DNA from: Bacillota bacterium | GTDB taxonomy: Bacteria > Bacillota > Sulfobacillia > Sulfobacillales > Sulfobacillaceae | Assembly: GCA_023475835.1 (NCBI GenBank) | Contig: JAMCVM010000209.1 | Coordinates: forward strand, 1 to 40,405 | DNA length: 40,405 bases | Direction: 5' to 3' | In this document: positions 25,628 through 34,631 of the stretch, piece by piece | Numbering within the stretch: the first letter of the stretch is position 1 | Layout: every line of letters begins with the position of its first letter | Made by a program: the position numbers and the translations under genes | The notes under the pieces: model-generated | Seen by the model: only the letters and a program-made list of their open reading frames with translations | The model's database searches: none | Told to the model about the DNA's origin: nothing

Positions 25628-27103
25628 CTACTCTCTAGCATCTGGGGTTAGCGGAACGACATCCACGGTCTCGATTAACCATTGAAACACGCGTCCTTTG
25701 AGCCGATTGGCTTCATCCGCTAAACTCGGATCGGCGATGCGATTTGACAACTCCATCGGATCTTCGGCCAAATCGTAAAGCTCGTCCGCCTCATAATGAC
25801 GATACACGTACTTATAGCGTTCTGTTCGGCACATGATCGCTTTGGTATGCTCAGGGCCTTCACTGCGTTGAGCGCTGAGCCTTGGCCAATAGATTCCCTT
25901 CGGCGTGCGCCCGCCGCGACTATCCAGCTCCATACCCTGGGTCTCGCCATGAAGCCTCCCACCCTCAGAAAACACCGCGTCCCTATGCACATAATGGGGA
26001 TCAGACAAGGCTGGTTTAAGACTTCGGCCAAAACCCGGATAGGGCCAAAAAATTCCCAAGAGGTCTGCCACCGTGACGGGCAAGTCCACCAGTTCCACCA
26101 ACGTCGAACGCACTCCCGGCATTATTTCTACGCCGCGAGGCGGTTTGATAACCAAAGGCACGCGCGTCAAGCAGTCCTCAAAGGTATTCTGGGTTTTTTC
26201 CACCAAACCGTAGTCTCCGGCAAAGTCGCCATGGTCGGAAAGGAAAACCACTGCGGTGTCGTCATACAGCATTTCGTCCTGGAGCGTCTCCAACACTTGC
26301 CCGAAAAAGTCATCCATGCGCGCACACATGCCATAATAGATGGATCTCAGTTCATCCCACTGGGCGTTTGTCCATGACTCCAAACCCTGTCGTTCAAAAA
26401 TCCAGCGGAGAATGGAGGGCTTGTTGGAAAAGTCTGGGGCTGGCGGTCGCTCAGGAAGATCGCCTCGCACGATGAGCCGGTCCCAAGGAGCCTCAATGCC
26501 GTAAGGAGGATGGGGATGAACCAGGGACAGGTAGACCGCAAACGGTTGATCTTTGGGCACCGTGCGAATCCAACGAATCGCCGCTTGTACCGTCGCCCGG
26601 TCGCGATCCATGAAAGGCCGAGAGGCATCCCCCACTTGGCCTTGAAAAAAGGCATAATACCTTGGATCCGAACCATCGGTTCCGCGCCAACTGGCTTCCG
26701 GAGGACCGGGAGAGAGTACCACCTTAGCATCCGTTTCCGCTTGATACCGAATATCTGTGACCGTGGAGTCGTCTTGATCGGCAGGAATCAAGTCGTTTTT
26801 TCCCCCCCACCAGACTCGGTAGCCTGACGACTTCAGCACTTGCAGCAGATTGGGCTCATCAGGCTTCAGCATATGGTACATCGTTCGATGGCCGCGCACA
26901 TGCGGATACCATCCACTCATAAACGAGCAGCGGCTCGGGGTCGACACCGGGTTTTGACAGAACGCGGAAGAAAAAGAGACTCCGTCCTTGGCCACCAAGC
27001 GATCTAACACGGGAGTGCTAGCCGCAAGGTTGCCTACGTGGCCTAGCACGTCACCCCGCCATTCATCGGGCACAAAAACGATAAGATTGGGCAACAATTC
27101 CAT
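25628..27103 (-). CDS. Sulfatase, Ser-type
   Basis: Predicted sulfatase of 491 residues, transcribed alone. Motifs: NLIVFVPDEWRGDVLGH (metal Asp), QNPVSTPSRCSFMSGWYP (signature), YRVWWGGKND (active-site Lys), and VFLSDHGDFAGDYGLVEKTQ (metal Asp/His and second Lys). At the modified position is Ser (S-T-P-S-R), where most relatives with the rest of this motif have Cys; Ser-type enzymes are matured to formylglycine only by the radical-SAM anSME enzymes (established for the family). None is encoded here. The C-terminus YKYVYRHYEADELYDLAEDP is typical. The ATG at 27103 lies only one or two bases after the Shine-Dalgarno GGGGG; a TTG two codons later is better spaced. No signal peptide, so probably cytoplasmic. 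Confidence 0.86.
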   Translation of the reverse strand: MELLPNLIVFVPDEWRGDVLGHVGNLAASTPVLDRLVAKDGVSFSSAFCQNPVSTPSRCSFMSGWYPHVRGHRTMYHMLKPDEPNLLQVLKSSGYRVWWGGKNDLIPADQDDSTVTDIRYQAETDAKVVLSPGPPEASWRGTDGSDPRYYAFFQGQVGDASRPFMDRDRATVQAAIRWIRTVPKDQPFAVYLSLVHPHPPYGIEAPWDRLIVRGDLPERPPAPDFSNKPSILRWIFERQGLESWTNAQWDELRSIYYGMCARMDDFFGQVLETLQDEMLYDDTAVVFLSDHGDFAGDYGLVEKTQNTFEDCLTRVPLVIKPPRGVEIMPGVRSTLVELVDLPVTVADLLGIFWPYPGFGRSLKPALSDPHYVHRDAVFSEGGRLHGETQGMELDSRGGRTPKGIYWPRLSAQRSEGPEHTKAIMCRTERYKYVYRHYEADELYDLAEDPMELSNRIADPSLADEANRLKGRVFQWLIETVDVVPLTPDARE

Positions 27104-27417
27104 TCCCCCTTCTCAGTCACCGAACCCATTTGGGCACTTTAAAGACACTTTGACAAAATCTCCTTGGCTCGAATGCCGACATTGCCCACAACTCGGAGCC
27201 TATCACGGCGAAAAATGCCCCCAGAAAAGAGGGATGAGCGGCGTGTAGCCGAATCTTGACCGAGTGGGCGGAGATCTTTGTTGTCAGAAAATCTCGTCCG
27301 ACAAAGCTGGTCGACCGCTGAAAGCCCATCAACCCGGTGCCATCACCCAGTCTCACCGCACCCTGGCTGTGGTCACCCGCATCCGTCAGCAACTTTTTGC
27401 AAAGGAGGTCACAGCGT
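27104..27417. other. Divergent intergenic region
   Basis: 314 bases between the divergent Ser-type sulfatase and the plus-strand DUF5666-like gene. A TTGACA is present on the plus strand (about 27150) but no -10 is found at the right distance, and no LacI-type operator was found. AAAGGAGGT just before 27418 is a very strong ribosome binding site. Confidence 0.4.
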
Positions 27418-28491
27418 ATGCGTTGGAAATCTGAACTGGTCTTTATCATCTCAGCCACCATGGCCTTGACGGTGAGTTATCCGGTATTCGCGCAGGGGCG
27501 ACCGCTCCCCGGTATCAACCGTCCTAATGTTGCCCCTGGGTTGAATCATGCGGCGCCAGGGTCGAAAGAAACCGGAAAGCCAACTCCGGGTCATTCCCAA
27601 GGTTCCAGCTCACCCCGGAGTAAGGGATCTAAAAACAGGGGAGGCTCTCCTGGATCTTCGAACCCTTTGTCGCCGCCTGGCGTCGTCTATGGCCCGGGAA
27701 CTCACTCATCCGTTCCGTCTACTCCGGCTAATCCTTTGGTTCGGGAGGCAAAACCTGCCGTAATCGGAATCATCATCGCCTATTCGGACCATTCCCTGAC
27801 GTTAGCTAACGGTCTTACCTATTCTCTGACCGCATCTGCGGCTGTTAGACAAGATGGAAAGCTGGTCGATGCCTCTGATATCAAACTCCCCAGTCTAGCG
27901 GTGATCACACTTAACGATCACGATGAGGCCATCGCTGTCAATTTGATCCTCCGCGGATCCCGGGGGCTCCGAGGGCGTTTGAAGAATTTGCCCGCTCAGG
28001 CCATCACTAAAATGCATGGAAAAACCGGAGACGTCGTGATTTCCGGGAGCATCACGGAGGTTCAGCTTGCAACTCTGATCCTTGCCAACACCACAGTGAA
28101 TCTCGCCAAGAACACCGTCATTCGATATCGAGGATATTCTTTAACCTCGACTCAAATTCCGTTGCACGTTCAAGCTCTGGCCCTCATCAATCCTCAAGAC
28201 ACTGCACTCGAGATTCACCTGAACCAGGACCCAAGCCTCCCTCCTAATCCAACCGTAGTGGGGGCCGTGTACACCAGCGAATCTACCGTGACCATCGACC
28301 ACTACACGCTTTCGATCAGTCCGACGATTCGAGTGCGTTCCGGTCGGACCCCCATCCGTCTAGCCGCAGTGAAGGCGGGAGCCACTGCCCAAGTCCATCT
28401 GAATCAGGATGGGCAAGTCGTTTCGCTGGACGTTCTAGGCATTGCCAACCCCGGGAATATCGCGCCTAAATCCCGCATGCCATCGCACTAA
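27418..28491 (+). CDS. Secreted protein, DUF5666-like repeats
   Basis: Predicted exported protein of 357 residues; function unknown. The ATG at 27418 follows AAAGGAGGT. A signal peptide (VFIISATMALTVSYPVFAQG) leads to a Pro/Gly/Ser-rich linker (GKPTPGHSQGSSSPRSKGSK and more, to about residue 105), probably flexible and extended. The rest is beta-rich, made of three modules with the pattern VIGIIIAYSDHSLTLANG - VRQDG - LAVITLNDHDEA, which I recognise as DUF5666-like by eye. Each module has the alternating sequence of small beta barrels. No anchor or enzyme motif is visible. It is divergent from the Ser-type sulfatase and ends in a good hairpin. Confidence 0.6.
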   Translation: MRWKSELVFIISATMALTVSYPVFAQGRPLPGINRPNVAPGLNHAAPGSKETGKPTPGHSQGSSSPRSKGSKNRGGSPGSSNPLSPPGVVYGPGTHSSVPSTPANPLVREAKPAVIGIIIAYSDHSLTLANGLTYSLTASAAVRQDGKLVDASDIKLPSLAVITLNDHDEAIAVNLILRGSRGLRGRLKNLPAQAITKMHGKTGDVVISGSITEVQLATLILANTTVNLAKNTVIRYRGYSLTSTQIPLHVQALALINPQDTALEIHLNQDPSLPPNPTVVGAVYTSESTVTIDHYTLSISPTIRVRSGRTPIRLAAVKAGATAQVHLNQDGQVVSLDVLGIANPGNIAPKSRMPSH

Positions 28492-28525
28492 GTCTCCATC
28501 GATACCCTCAAGCGACGAATCCCGG

Positions 28526-28568
28526 TGACCGGTGCCAGCGCCCCAGAATTGGCCCCTGGCACCGGTCA
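28526..28568. terminator. 13-bp hairpin between convergent genes
   Basis: TGACCGGTGCCAG (28526-28538) pairs perfectly with 28556-28568; a short T-rich stretch follows on the plus strand. It serves the gene ending at 28491 and perhaps, read the other way, operon 2 ending at 28710. Confidence 0.65.
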
Positions 28569-28709
28569 TTCTTGGTTTGCTGTCCGTTATATCCTACGGT
28601 CCAAAACACCAAAGCTCATGGCTTTGAGCAGTCGTCGGCACGGCCTTATGGTAGCCAGAGACCCATACGCAGCATGCCTCAATTGCCCCCATATTGACCG
28701 TTTTGTGCA

Positions 28710-30143
28710 TCAAACAAACCCAGCATCCCGCTTTTCCTGGTCGATCCGGGAGTCAAAGTAGTCGCGTATAGGGGCATCGCTGGGACGCACGCTGTCTTTT
28801 AACTGAGCTGGCAACGGCCCAATGACCTCCTCTAAATGAGCGCGTAGAGACTGGCTAATCTCTGGGCGATCATCGATGAGATTCTTTTGTTCGCCCGCAT
28901 CGGTCCGCAGGTTGAACAGTTCGGGATGATTTTTGGGGTCTTCAAAGTTCACAATATAATTCCAATCGCGCGTACGCACCGAGGCATGAGACCCCCAACC
29001 GATAATCACGTGCTCGCGACCCTGACCCGCTTCAGCCTGACGCAAGGGCCACACATCGTCGCCTGCCACGGGAGGATGTTTCACTCCCAACAGCGACAAT
29101 GCCGTAGGAAAGAGATCGTGACTTTGAACCATGGCTTCCGAAGTCGTAGCTTTTAGTTCGTCGGGATGACGGATCATCCATATCATTTGCGTGTTATGGG
29201 TGTAAAGCCGATGGGGAGCTTTGGAAAACTGCCCGTGATCCATGAGTTCCGTACCATGGTCGTTCACCACCATCACCACCGTGTTCCGAGCAAGGCCAGT
29301 GCGGTCCAAGGTCTCCAAGAGGTGCCCAAGCCAGCGATCGACAAAGGTCAGATAAGCTAAATATAAACCCCTGGTTCGCTCAATCGCTGCCGGCGACAAG
29401 TCTTTAGCCGTATATCCCACCGGATAGATGGCTTCAATCGCGCTGGATCTGGCATCCAGACCAAACGGTCTCAGATAGGGGCGCGGCGGGTCCCATGGCT
29501 CATGGGGCGCGAATGAATCCACCCATAAAAAGAATGGTTCATCCTCTGAAGCAGCCAATACCCAGTCGGATGCTTTAGAAAATACTTTCGCTGTCGACCA
29601 ATCCATTTCGCTTTGACGTCCGCGCACATTCAATAGATACTGAGTGAGAACGGGGTAACGGGCGGGATCGGGGTCGGTTACGTATTTTGACAACTCTTCT
29701 CGGGTCATCCGCCCTGGTCGAAAGTTGTCACTTTCATACCCGCGCACGGCTTCATACGCTAAAAACCCACGGGTAAAATTACCTGTGGGTTTAAACAAAT
29801 GATAGGTATCGGCAATCAGACCGGTCTGATAGCCTTCGGCTAACAGTACTTCAGCCAACGTAGGCTGCTCGGGCGGAATCTTATGCCAGCCCCTGCCCGT
29901 TGGCCACGATCCCTTGGTATCAAACGCAAATCTCCAAGGGAAGGATCGTTCCCCAGTGAAGTAGGCACGGCGCATGGGAATTGTCGGTAGTCCTTCCCCA
30001 AATGCCTGCGTAAAAAGCGTACTTTGCTCACGCATGCGATCCAGATTGGGCAAGGACACCGTCCAAGGAGCGCGGTGGGTAGCCAAGTCATAACGAAATG
30101 TGTCGAGACAGATAGCCACTAAATTGAGTCGTCGAGACGGCAT
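28710..30143 (-). CDS. Sulfatase-fold hydrolase with Thr at formylglycine position
   Basis: Alkaline-phosphatase-superfamily protein of 477 residues, last gene of operon 2. The ATG at 30143 follows AAGGAAGAG; a longer frame to 30245 overlaps the previous gene. Motifs: NLVAICLDTFRYD (metal Asp), LPTIPMRRAYFTGERSFPW in place of the sulfatase signature, VNDHGTELMDHGQFSKAP (metal Asp/His, Lys), and WNYIVNFEDPKNHPELFNL. Where the formylglycine precursor Cys or Ser is expected, Thr is present (T-I-P-M-R). Thr cannot be matured by known enzymes, but Thr is the direct nucleophile in related phosphodiesterases and LtaS-type enzymes. So it is more likely a phospho- or other ester hydrolase, or has a different mechanism. 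Not signal-bearing. Confidence 0.82.
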   Translation of the reverse strand: MPSRRLNLVAICLDTFRYDLATHRAPWTVSLPNLDRMREQSTLFTQAFGEGLPTIPMRRAYFTGERSFPWRFAFDTKGSWPTGRGWHKIPPEQPTLAEVLLAEGYQTGLIADTYHLFKPTGNFTRGFLAYEAVRGYESDNFRPGRMTREELSKYVTDPDPARYPVLTQYLLNVRGRQSEMDWSTAKVFSKASDWVLAASEDEPFFLWVDSFAPHEPWDPPRPYLRPFGLDARSSAIEAIYPVGYTAKDLSPAAIERTRGLYLAYLTFVDRWLGHLLETLDRTGLARNTVVMVVNDHGTELMDHGQFSKAPHRLYTHNTQMIWMIRHPDELKATTSEAMVQSHDLFPTALSLLGVKHPPVAGDDVWPLRQAEAGQGREHVIIGWGSHASVRTRDWNYIVNFEDPKNHPELFNLRTDAGEQKNLIDDRPEISQSLRAHLEEVIGPLPAQLKDSVRPSDAPIRDYFDSRIDQEKRDAGFV

Positions 30144-30207
30144 CTCTCTTCCTTCTTTCCTTCGGAATGCCCGCTTGGCGGTCGCCAACCAACTCGCCGG
30201 ACGACCG

Positions 30208-31236
30208 CTAGTCGTCGCCCAGTGAGACCACTTGTCCGGTCTCAATTGCGGTCAAGGCAGCTAGCGAGATTTTCAGCAGTCGCCGACCATCGGCCAGCGA
30301 ACTCGGCGGATTTTGGCGCTTACCTTCCACATACTCAATAAACGCCTGAGCTTGCATCGCATGGGGGTGGACCGGAGGCAAGGCGTGATAGGTCTCCTCA
30401 GGCCCATCGTAGAGTGTCCATCCTTCCCAGCTAAAGTCGCGAAATTCGCCGGCCACAGCCACCCGTTTGGGACCGATCAGTCGTTCCGGTTGACTCGGTA
30501 CGCGACTTTGCGCCGCCAATCCCCAACACACCGTCATCGTGCCAACGTCACCGGAGGCATAGCGCACCGTCACCACCGCGGTATCAATGGCCTTTTCTTT
30601 AAAGTGGGCAATTTCAGGCCGATCGTGGGCCGCGATGAATCCGGAAGCTTCCACGCTAACTGGAACGGATTCAAATACACTTTCCCACAGCAAAAAGTAG
30701 TGCTGCATCAGGTCCACCACCGGCCCGTTATTGCCCGCACGATCATGCATGAAGCGTTTCGGCCGAACCTCCCCCAGCCCGTCCGCAGTAAACAGCAGGG
30801 GTCGACCAAATCTCCCGGAGCGAACTTCATCGCGCAGATACTCTACGCCCGGCGACAAATTCCTTTGGAATCCCACCGCAAATTTGACCCCTGCTGCCGT
30901 CACGGCTCGCTCCATGGCATCGGCTTCCGCCACGGTTCGAGATAGCGGTTTCTCGCATAAAATATGTTTCTTTGCTTCCGCCGCGTGCAGGGTGACCGGC
31001 AAATGAAAGGCCAAGGGCAGGCAAATATCTACAATATCGGCCTGAGACATCGCGGAAATCGCTTCGTCATCATGGTCAAAGACCTTGGTGATGTGATAGG
31101 TTTCTGCTAGGCGCGACCGTCGGTCTCGATCAATGTCTACTAAAGCGACAATAGGCTGTCCAATTTCGGTCCAGGCGCGCGCGTGATGCCCGCCCATGTC
31201 CCCCGCTCCGACTAAGATAATTCCGTGTTCTGCCAT
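30208..31236 (-). CDS. Gfo/Idh/MocA-family NAD(P)-dependent oxidoreductase
   Basis: Cytoplasmic sugar oxidoreductase of 342 residues. GAGGAAGAGAG precedes the ATG. The N-terminal Rossmann motif is IILVGAGDMGGHHARAW; the cofactor/substrate Lys lies in CEKPLSR (about 94-100); and DLMQHYFLLWESVF carries the D-x-x-x-H of the second domain. Usual role: oxidation of a sugar or cyclitol hydroxyl. Members are also known to run NAD-dependent glycoside cleavage by transient oxidation (GH109- and GH188-type), so a hydrolytic role cannot be ruled out. It lies 98 bases after the TIM-barrel gene and 64 bases before the Thr-type hydrolase gene. Confidence 0.9.
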   Translation of the reverse strand: MAEHGIILVGAGDMGGHHARAWTEIGQPIVALVDIDRDRRSRLAETYHITKVFDHDDEAISAMSQADIVDICLPLAFHLPVTLHAAEAKKHILCEKPLSRTVAEADAMERAVTAAGVKFAVGFQRNLSPGVEYLRDEVRSGRFGRPLLFTADGLGEVRPKRFMHDRAGNNGPVVDLMQHYFLLWESVFESVPVSVEASGFIAAHDRPEIAHFKEKAIDTAVVTVRYASGDVGTMTVCWGLAAQSRVPSQPERLIGPKRVAVAGEFRDFSWEGWTLYDGPEETYHALPPVHPHAMQAQAFIEYVEGKRQNPPSSLADGRRLLKISLAALTAIETGQVVSLGDD

Positions 31237-31334
31237 CGCTCTCTTCCTCGCTTTCTAATCCTAGAGTCTCGCCGCCGTTTACGCCGAGCGAAAACCCTGT
31301 TTCTTTTAGCTCTCCACCGGGACCGTCGCACCGT

Positions 31335-32216
31335 TCACGAGTCCATTGCCAGACATGGCGCCAAATATCGCCGAGTCCATTCGATCCCCGCCTCGGCCTT
31401 GGCCAAACTCCCCTCAAAAAATGGATCTTCTTGTTCAATGAAGAGAGGTCTTTGATAGCCGACCTCGACCAGGGCCGACACCAGCTTCATCCAATCAATG
31501 TCTCCCTGCCCTGGGATGCGATGGCGCCAAAAATGGGTATCCAAGATCCCTTCGTCGCGCACCCGAGATTCGATCCGCTCGCTATCTTTCACCTGCGCCA
31601 AGATGATGCGAGACCCGAATTCGTGCACCGCCGCCACATAGTCGATGCCCTGCCACACCAAATGCGAGGGATCGAAGTTCAGGCCCAAGACGGGGCTCGG
31701 GATCCGAGCAAAGATGTCTCGCCAGCGACGGGGACTGATAGCAATGTTGAATCGCGGCGGCCACTCATGGGCCATCGGGCAATTCTCTAATCCAATTTGA
31801 ATGCCTCGTTTGTCTGCCTCGGTCAGTATCGGCTCTAAAGCATCCGGCAGTCGCTCTAGATTTTGATCGATGCTCGTCAGCGGATCGCGCCCAGTGAAGA
31901 CCGATACCGAGGCCGCCCCAAGCACTGCCGCGGCCCGGATTAAGGTGACCGCGTGGTCAATCGCCATTTGCCGGCGTGCTCGGTCAGCATCGAGAAAATT
32001 GAGCGAACCATCCATGATATCCCAAATCTTGATGCCGTATCGCTCCGCTATGTCCCGCAAGCTGGCGTCGCCCTGAGCGACCAGGGACCAATCGATTCCC
32101 CGATAGCGGGGGCCACCATGTAATTCCAGATCCGAAAATTCATGTTGCTGAAGCCAAAGCATAAGCGCCTCCGGCTCCAAGTCCAACATGGCTGTGTGGT
32201 ACAGTCCTAGTCTCAT
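31335..32216 (-). CDS. Sugar phosphate isomerase/epimerase-like TIM barrel
   Basis: AP-endonuclease-2/xylose-isomerase-like TIM barrel of 293 residues. The start ATG overlaps the ROK stop as ATGA, with GGAAGG before it. Expected metal-site strands are visible: IGLENCPMAH (Glu), LGLNFDPSHLVW (Asp/His), QVKDSER, RIPGQGDIDW and LFIEQED (final Glu). Family members isomerise or epimerise sugars and inositol intermediates, or dehydrate keto-sugars; the substrate is not told by sequence. It lies between the ROK regulator and the oxidoreductase; TIM barrel plus Gfo/Idh/MocA is a common pair in acid-sugar and cyclitol breakdown. Confidence 0.85.
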   Translation of the reverse strand: MRLGLYHTAMLDLEPEALMLWLQQHEFSDLELHGGPRYRGIDWSLVAQGDASLRDIAERYGIKIWDIMDGSLNFLDADRARRQMAIDHAVTLIRAAAVLGAASVSVFTGRDPLTSIDQNLERLPDALEPILTEADKRGIQIGLENCPMAHEWPPRFNIAISPRRWRDIFARIPSPVLGLNFDPSHLVWQGIDYVAAVHEFGSRIILAQVKDSERIESRVRDEGILDTHFWRHRIPGQGDIDWMKLVSALVEVGYQRPLFIEQEDPFFEGSLAKAEAGIEWTRRYLAPCLAMDS

Positions 32217-33307
32217 TGGGCACCTTCCTTATTTCGGTCTACCACTTTCTGCCCCACAGATCCCCCCCAGGCGTCGGCCGCTGCCAGGGCAGCGCCGAGA
32301 GCGGCGCTCATATCGCCCAGTTCTGATAACCGGGGCCTGACCCACATTCCATCCGGCGTTTGCAGTTGGCCGAGACGCCTAGTCAAGTCTCCATAGAACC
32401 TCTCCAAAAGGGGCAGAGGCAGACCCGCTAAGATTACATCGGCAACATCCAACACGTTAATCGCACTGGTCAAGGCATAAATCATTGCCTCTTCGGCTAT
32501 CCCCCGCAGCCGCTCCTGTTCGCTACCATCTTGGCCGTTGACCCGCCGAGCTAACATGGCGGGAGCGGCCACCAATTCGACACATCCACGGTTACCGCAG
32601 CGGCAGCGCTCTCCCTCGGGCGCAATGCCAATATGGCCAATTTCCACCGGATGGAGCCCCGGCGGCCGACCCCCGACTCGGGGATGCACGAGGGCTCCGC
32701 CAATCCCGGCCCCGAAATATACCAAAAGAAACCGAGTGGGTGGGTGATCCAACCAATGCCACTCTTCCGCCATCGCTGCCGCCGCCCCGTTATTCAGCAC
32801 AAGCACCGGCTGACCAAGCAGCTTCCCTAAGATTTGGGCATATCCGTCGCCCGCTTCTCGCGCCGCCACTGGAAAGGACGGGGTGGCTAAGCCTATCGCT
32901 TTAACCACAATATGCGCTTCGCCGAGCGAGCGGGCAAAGCGCTCGATGACAGCCCCTGGGTCGGAGTCCGGCGATAGGGCAATGCTCCGCTCTTGGATCG
33001 CCGTTCCCGACCAATTCGAGAGAATGAAGCGAAGGAGGTCGGAACGCACACTGACTCCTAACAGTCTCATGGACTCACTCTCCGCGATCAGACCCACCCG
33101 ATGGCGTCCCAAGCCCGCACTTTGGCTCATCCCCTCCCTTGCCAATCCCTCATCGCGCAAGCGCTTGACAATCTGGGTCACCGTGCCGGTACTGAGTTGA
33201 GCTTGCTGAGCCAATTCCACTCGAGAAATACCGGGCCGCTGACGGATTAAGCGAAAGATACGCCGGGTCGCTGGTGTTCTTGCCTCAGGTTCGAAATCAG
33301 TAGACAT
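32213..33307 (-). CDS. ROK-family transcriptional regulator (NagC/XylR-like)
   Basis: Regulator of 364 residues. The N-terminal winged helix is RIFRLIRQRPGISRVELAQQ followed by LSTGTVTQIVKRLRDEGL; the ROK core begins about residue 80. The zinc motif CRCGNRGCVE and GH of VEIGHIGI are present. The catalytic Asp of ROK kinases (ND-x-NAAA) is Asn-Asn-Gly here (VLNNGAAAAMAEE) and the phosphate-binding DxGGT is absent, so it is a sensor, not a kinase. The gene overlaps the isomerase gene by 11 bases upstream and the TIM-barrel gene by 4 bases downstream, placing it inside the operon it probably controls. Confidence 0.9.
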   Translation of the reverse strand: MSTDFEPEARTPATRRIFRLIRQRPGISRVELAQQAQLSTGTVTQIVKRLRDEGLAREGMSQSAGLGRHRVGLIAESESMRLLGVSVRSDLLRFILSNWSGTAIQERSIALSPDSDPGAVIERFARSLGEAHIVVKAIGLATPSFPVAAREAGDGYAQILGKLLGQPVLVLNNGAAAAMAEEWHWLDHPPTRFLLVYFGAGIGGALVHPRVGGRPPGLHPVEIGHIGIAPEGERCRCGNRGCVELVAAPAMLARRVNGQDGSEQERLRGIAEEAMIYALTSAINVLDVADVILAGLPLPLLERFYGDLTRRLGQLQTPDGMWVRPRLSELGDMSAALGAALAAADAWGGSVGQKVVDRNKEGAQ

Positions 33308-34631
33308 GGACCGGGATCCCCAACCGGCTACCTAGGCTTTGAACGGAGTCCACCGTCACCCCATAACCCACGGAAAAATGATGCTCGGCCCCATCGCGCA
33401 CCAAATCTGCCAATACCTGAGCCGCGGGACGATCCGTTCTAACAGTGGCAGTATTGCCGGAAAAATAGAGGTCGTCGTCCACTGCTTCGCCGGAAATCGC
33501 CATCAGGCTATATCCGGTGCCATCCTGGTGCAGTCGAACGACGGTCGCCGGTCCTCCCATCAAGGCAAAATCCAAGGTCAGTCCCACCTTGCGATTAGGA
33601 TGCACACTAGCCCGGGGACTTTCCCCGGCCAGTGAGAGCGGCGCGGCTCCACAATGCCAAAAGACGAGCCGGTCGTCGCTGACTTGGTGCACCAAATCGC
33701 CAAAGAACGGACTCATGCCTCCCAGTTCACGACAGATAAGCATGGACAAGGTCCCGTGGACGTCAGCTTCACATCCTGCCATGACCTGATCATCAATCAA
33801 TCGGCTCATGGCCCAGCACACCGCTCCCCCAAACTCCGTCATGTATTGGGGCCAACATTCCACCGTCAGGCTGGTCAGATGATGGTTGGCAATCAGTTGG
33901 CGCAATCCATATTCTGCCTTTAAGGATTGTTCGACTTGCGAACCCTCCACCGTTTTCCACCCCGCCAACCCAGCTACGGCTTCATAACCCGGATCGAGCG
34001 CGGCGACGGTAGCCTGTTCGGCCGCGGCAAAGGCCTCCTCCAAAGAAATTTGGGTCACCTGTACTCCCAATTGGCGCCGAAGAGCTTGACCGTCATAATC
34101 ACAAGAAAAGTATCCCGGCGGATGCTTGCCGACAACGCCAATCGTCGACGATCTCAAGGCGATACACGTCTTTTCCACCATCAATAGGGCCCTAAGCCGC
34201 GAGCGAAGGTCCTCATCCTTGGGGTTTCCATAAAGCATCGGGACCGATCGACCTTGCTGTTGCAAGGCGAAATTGGTCAACAGGCCACCGCAGAGAGAAT
34301 TCAGCCGCAGGCGACCGTGTCCGACTTCTGGCTCGGAGACGGTCCAGAGCCACACGGTCCCTGGGCACAAGTCCGCCACCTGTTGCACCACATCGGCGCC
34401 CGCAAACGTCCCCATCACCGCAACCACCACATCCAAGCGCCTGATGGTCTCGGTCATCTCCCTGAGTTGTGCTTGAGCTTGCCATTCGTCGACCATTCCC
34501 AGCCACACCGACTCCGATTCCGCTATCGATCGGGCCTCAAGACATACCGTTTCCCACACGTTCTTAGCAGCATGTTCGGCCGCTTCAAAGTCAAATTGCG
34601 GTCGATAGACCGCTAACACTCCAATTTGCAC
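33297..34631 (-). CDS. L-fucose/L-arabinose isomerase-like sugar isomerase
   Basis: Ketol isomerase-like enzyme of 444 residues, shorter than FucI (about 590) and AraA (about 500). The start is GTG 34631, eight bases after GGGAGG. Family features: an N-terminal Rossmann-like part (IGVLAVYRPQFDF; VVVAVMGTFAGADVV; GRLRLNSLCGG), then the catalytic region ECWPQYMTEFGGAVCWAMSR (about 259-278), CEADVHGTLSM, FWHCGAAPLSLA, and the end GAEHHFSVGYG. The Glu, Asp and His positions match the metal site of the FucI/AraA fold. It should interconvert an aldose and its ketose; the exact sugar is unknown. It sits between the FGGY kinase and the ROK regulator, as expected for the first step of a kinase-aldolase route. 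Confidence 0.85.
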   Translation of the reverse strand: MQIGVLAVYRPQFDFEAAEHAAKNVWETVCLEARSIAESESVWLGMVDEWQAQAQLREMTETIRRLDVVVAVMGTFAGADVVQQVADLCPGTVWLWTVSEPEVGHGRLRLNSLCGGLLTNFALQQQGRSVPMLYGNPKDEDLRSRLRALLMVEKTCIALRSSTIGVVGKHPPGYFSCDYDGQALRRQLGVQVTQISLEEAFAAAEQATVAALDPGYEAVAGLAGWKTVEGSQVEQSLKAEYGLRQLIANHHLTSLTVECWPQYMTEFGGAVCWAMSRLIDDQVMAGCEADVHGTLSMLICRELGGMSPFFGDLVHQVSDDRLVFWHCGAAPLSLAGESPRASVHPNRKVGLTLDFALMGGPATVVRLHQDGTGYSLMAISGEAVDDDLYFSGNTATVRTDRPAAQVLADLVRDGAEHHFSVGYGVTVDSVQSLGSRLGIPVHVY

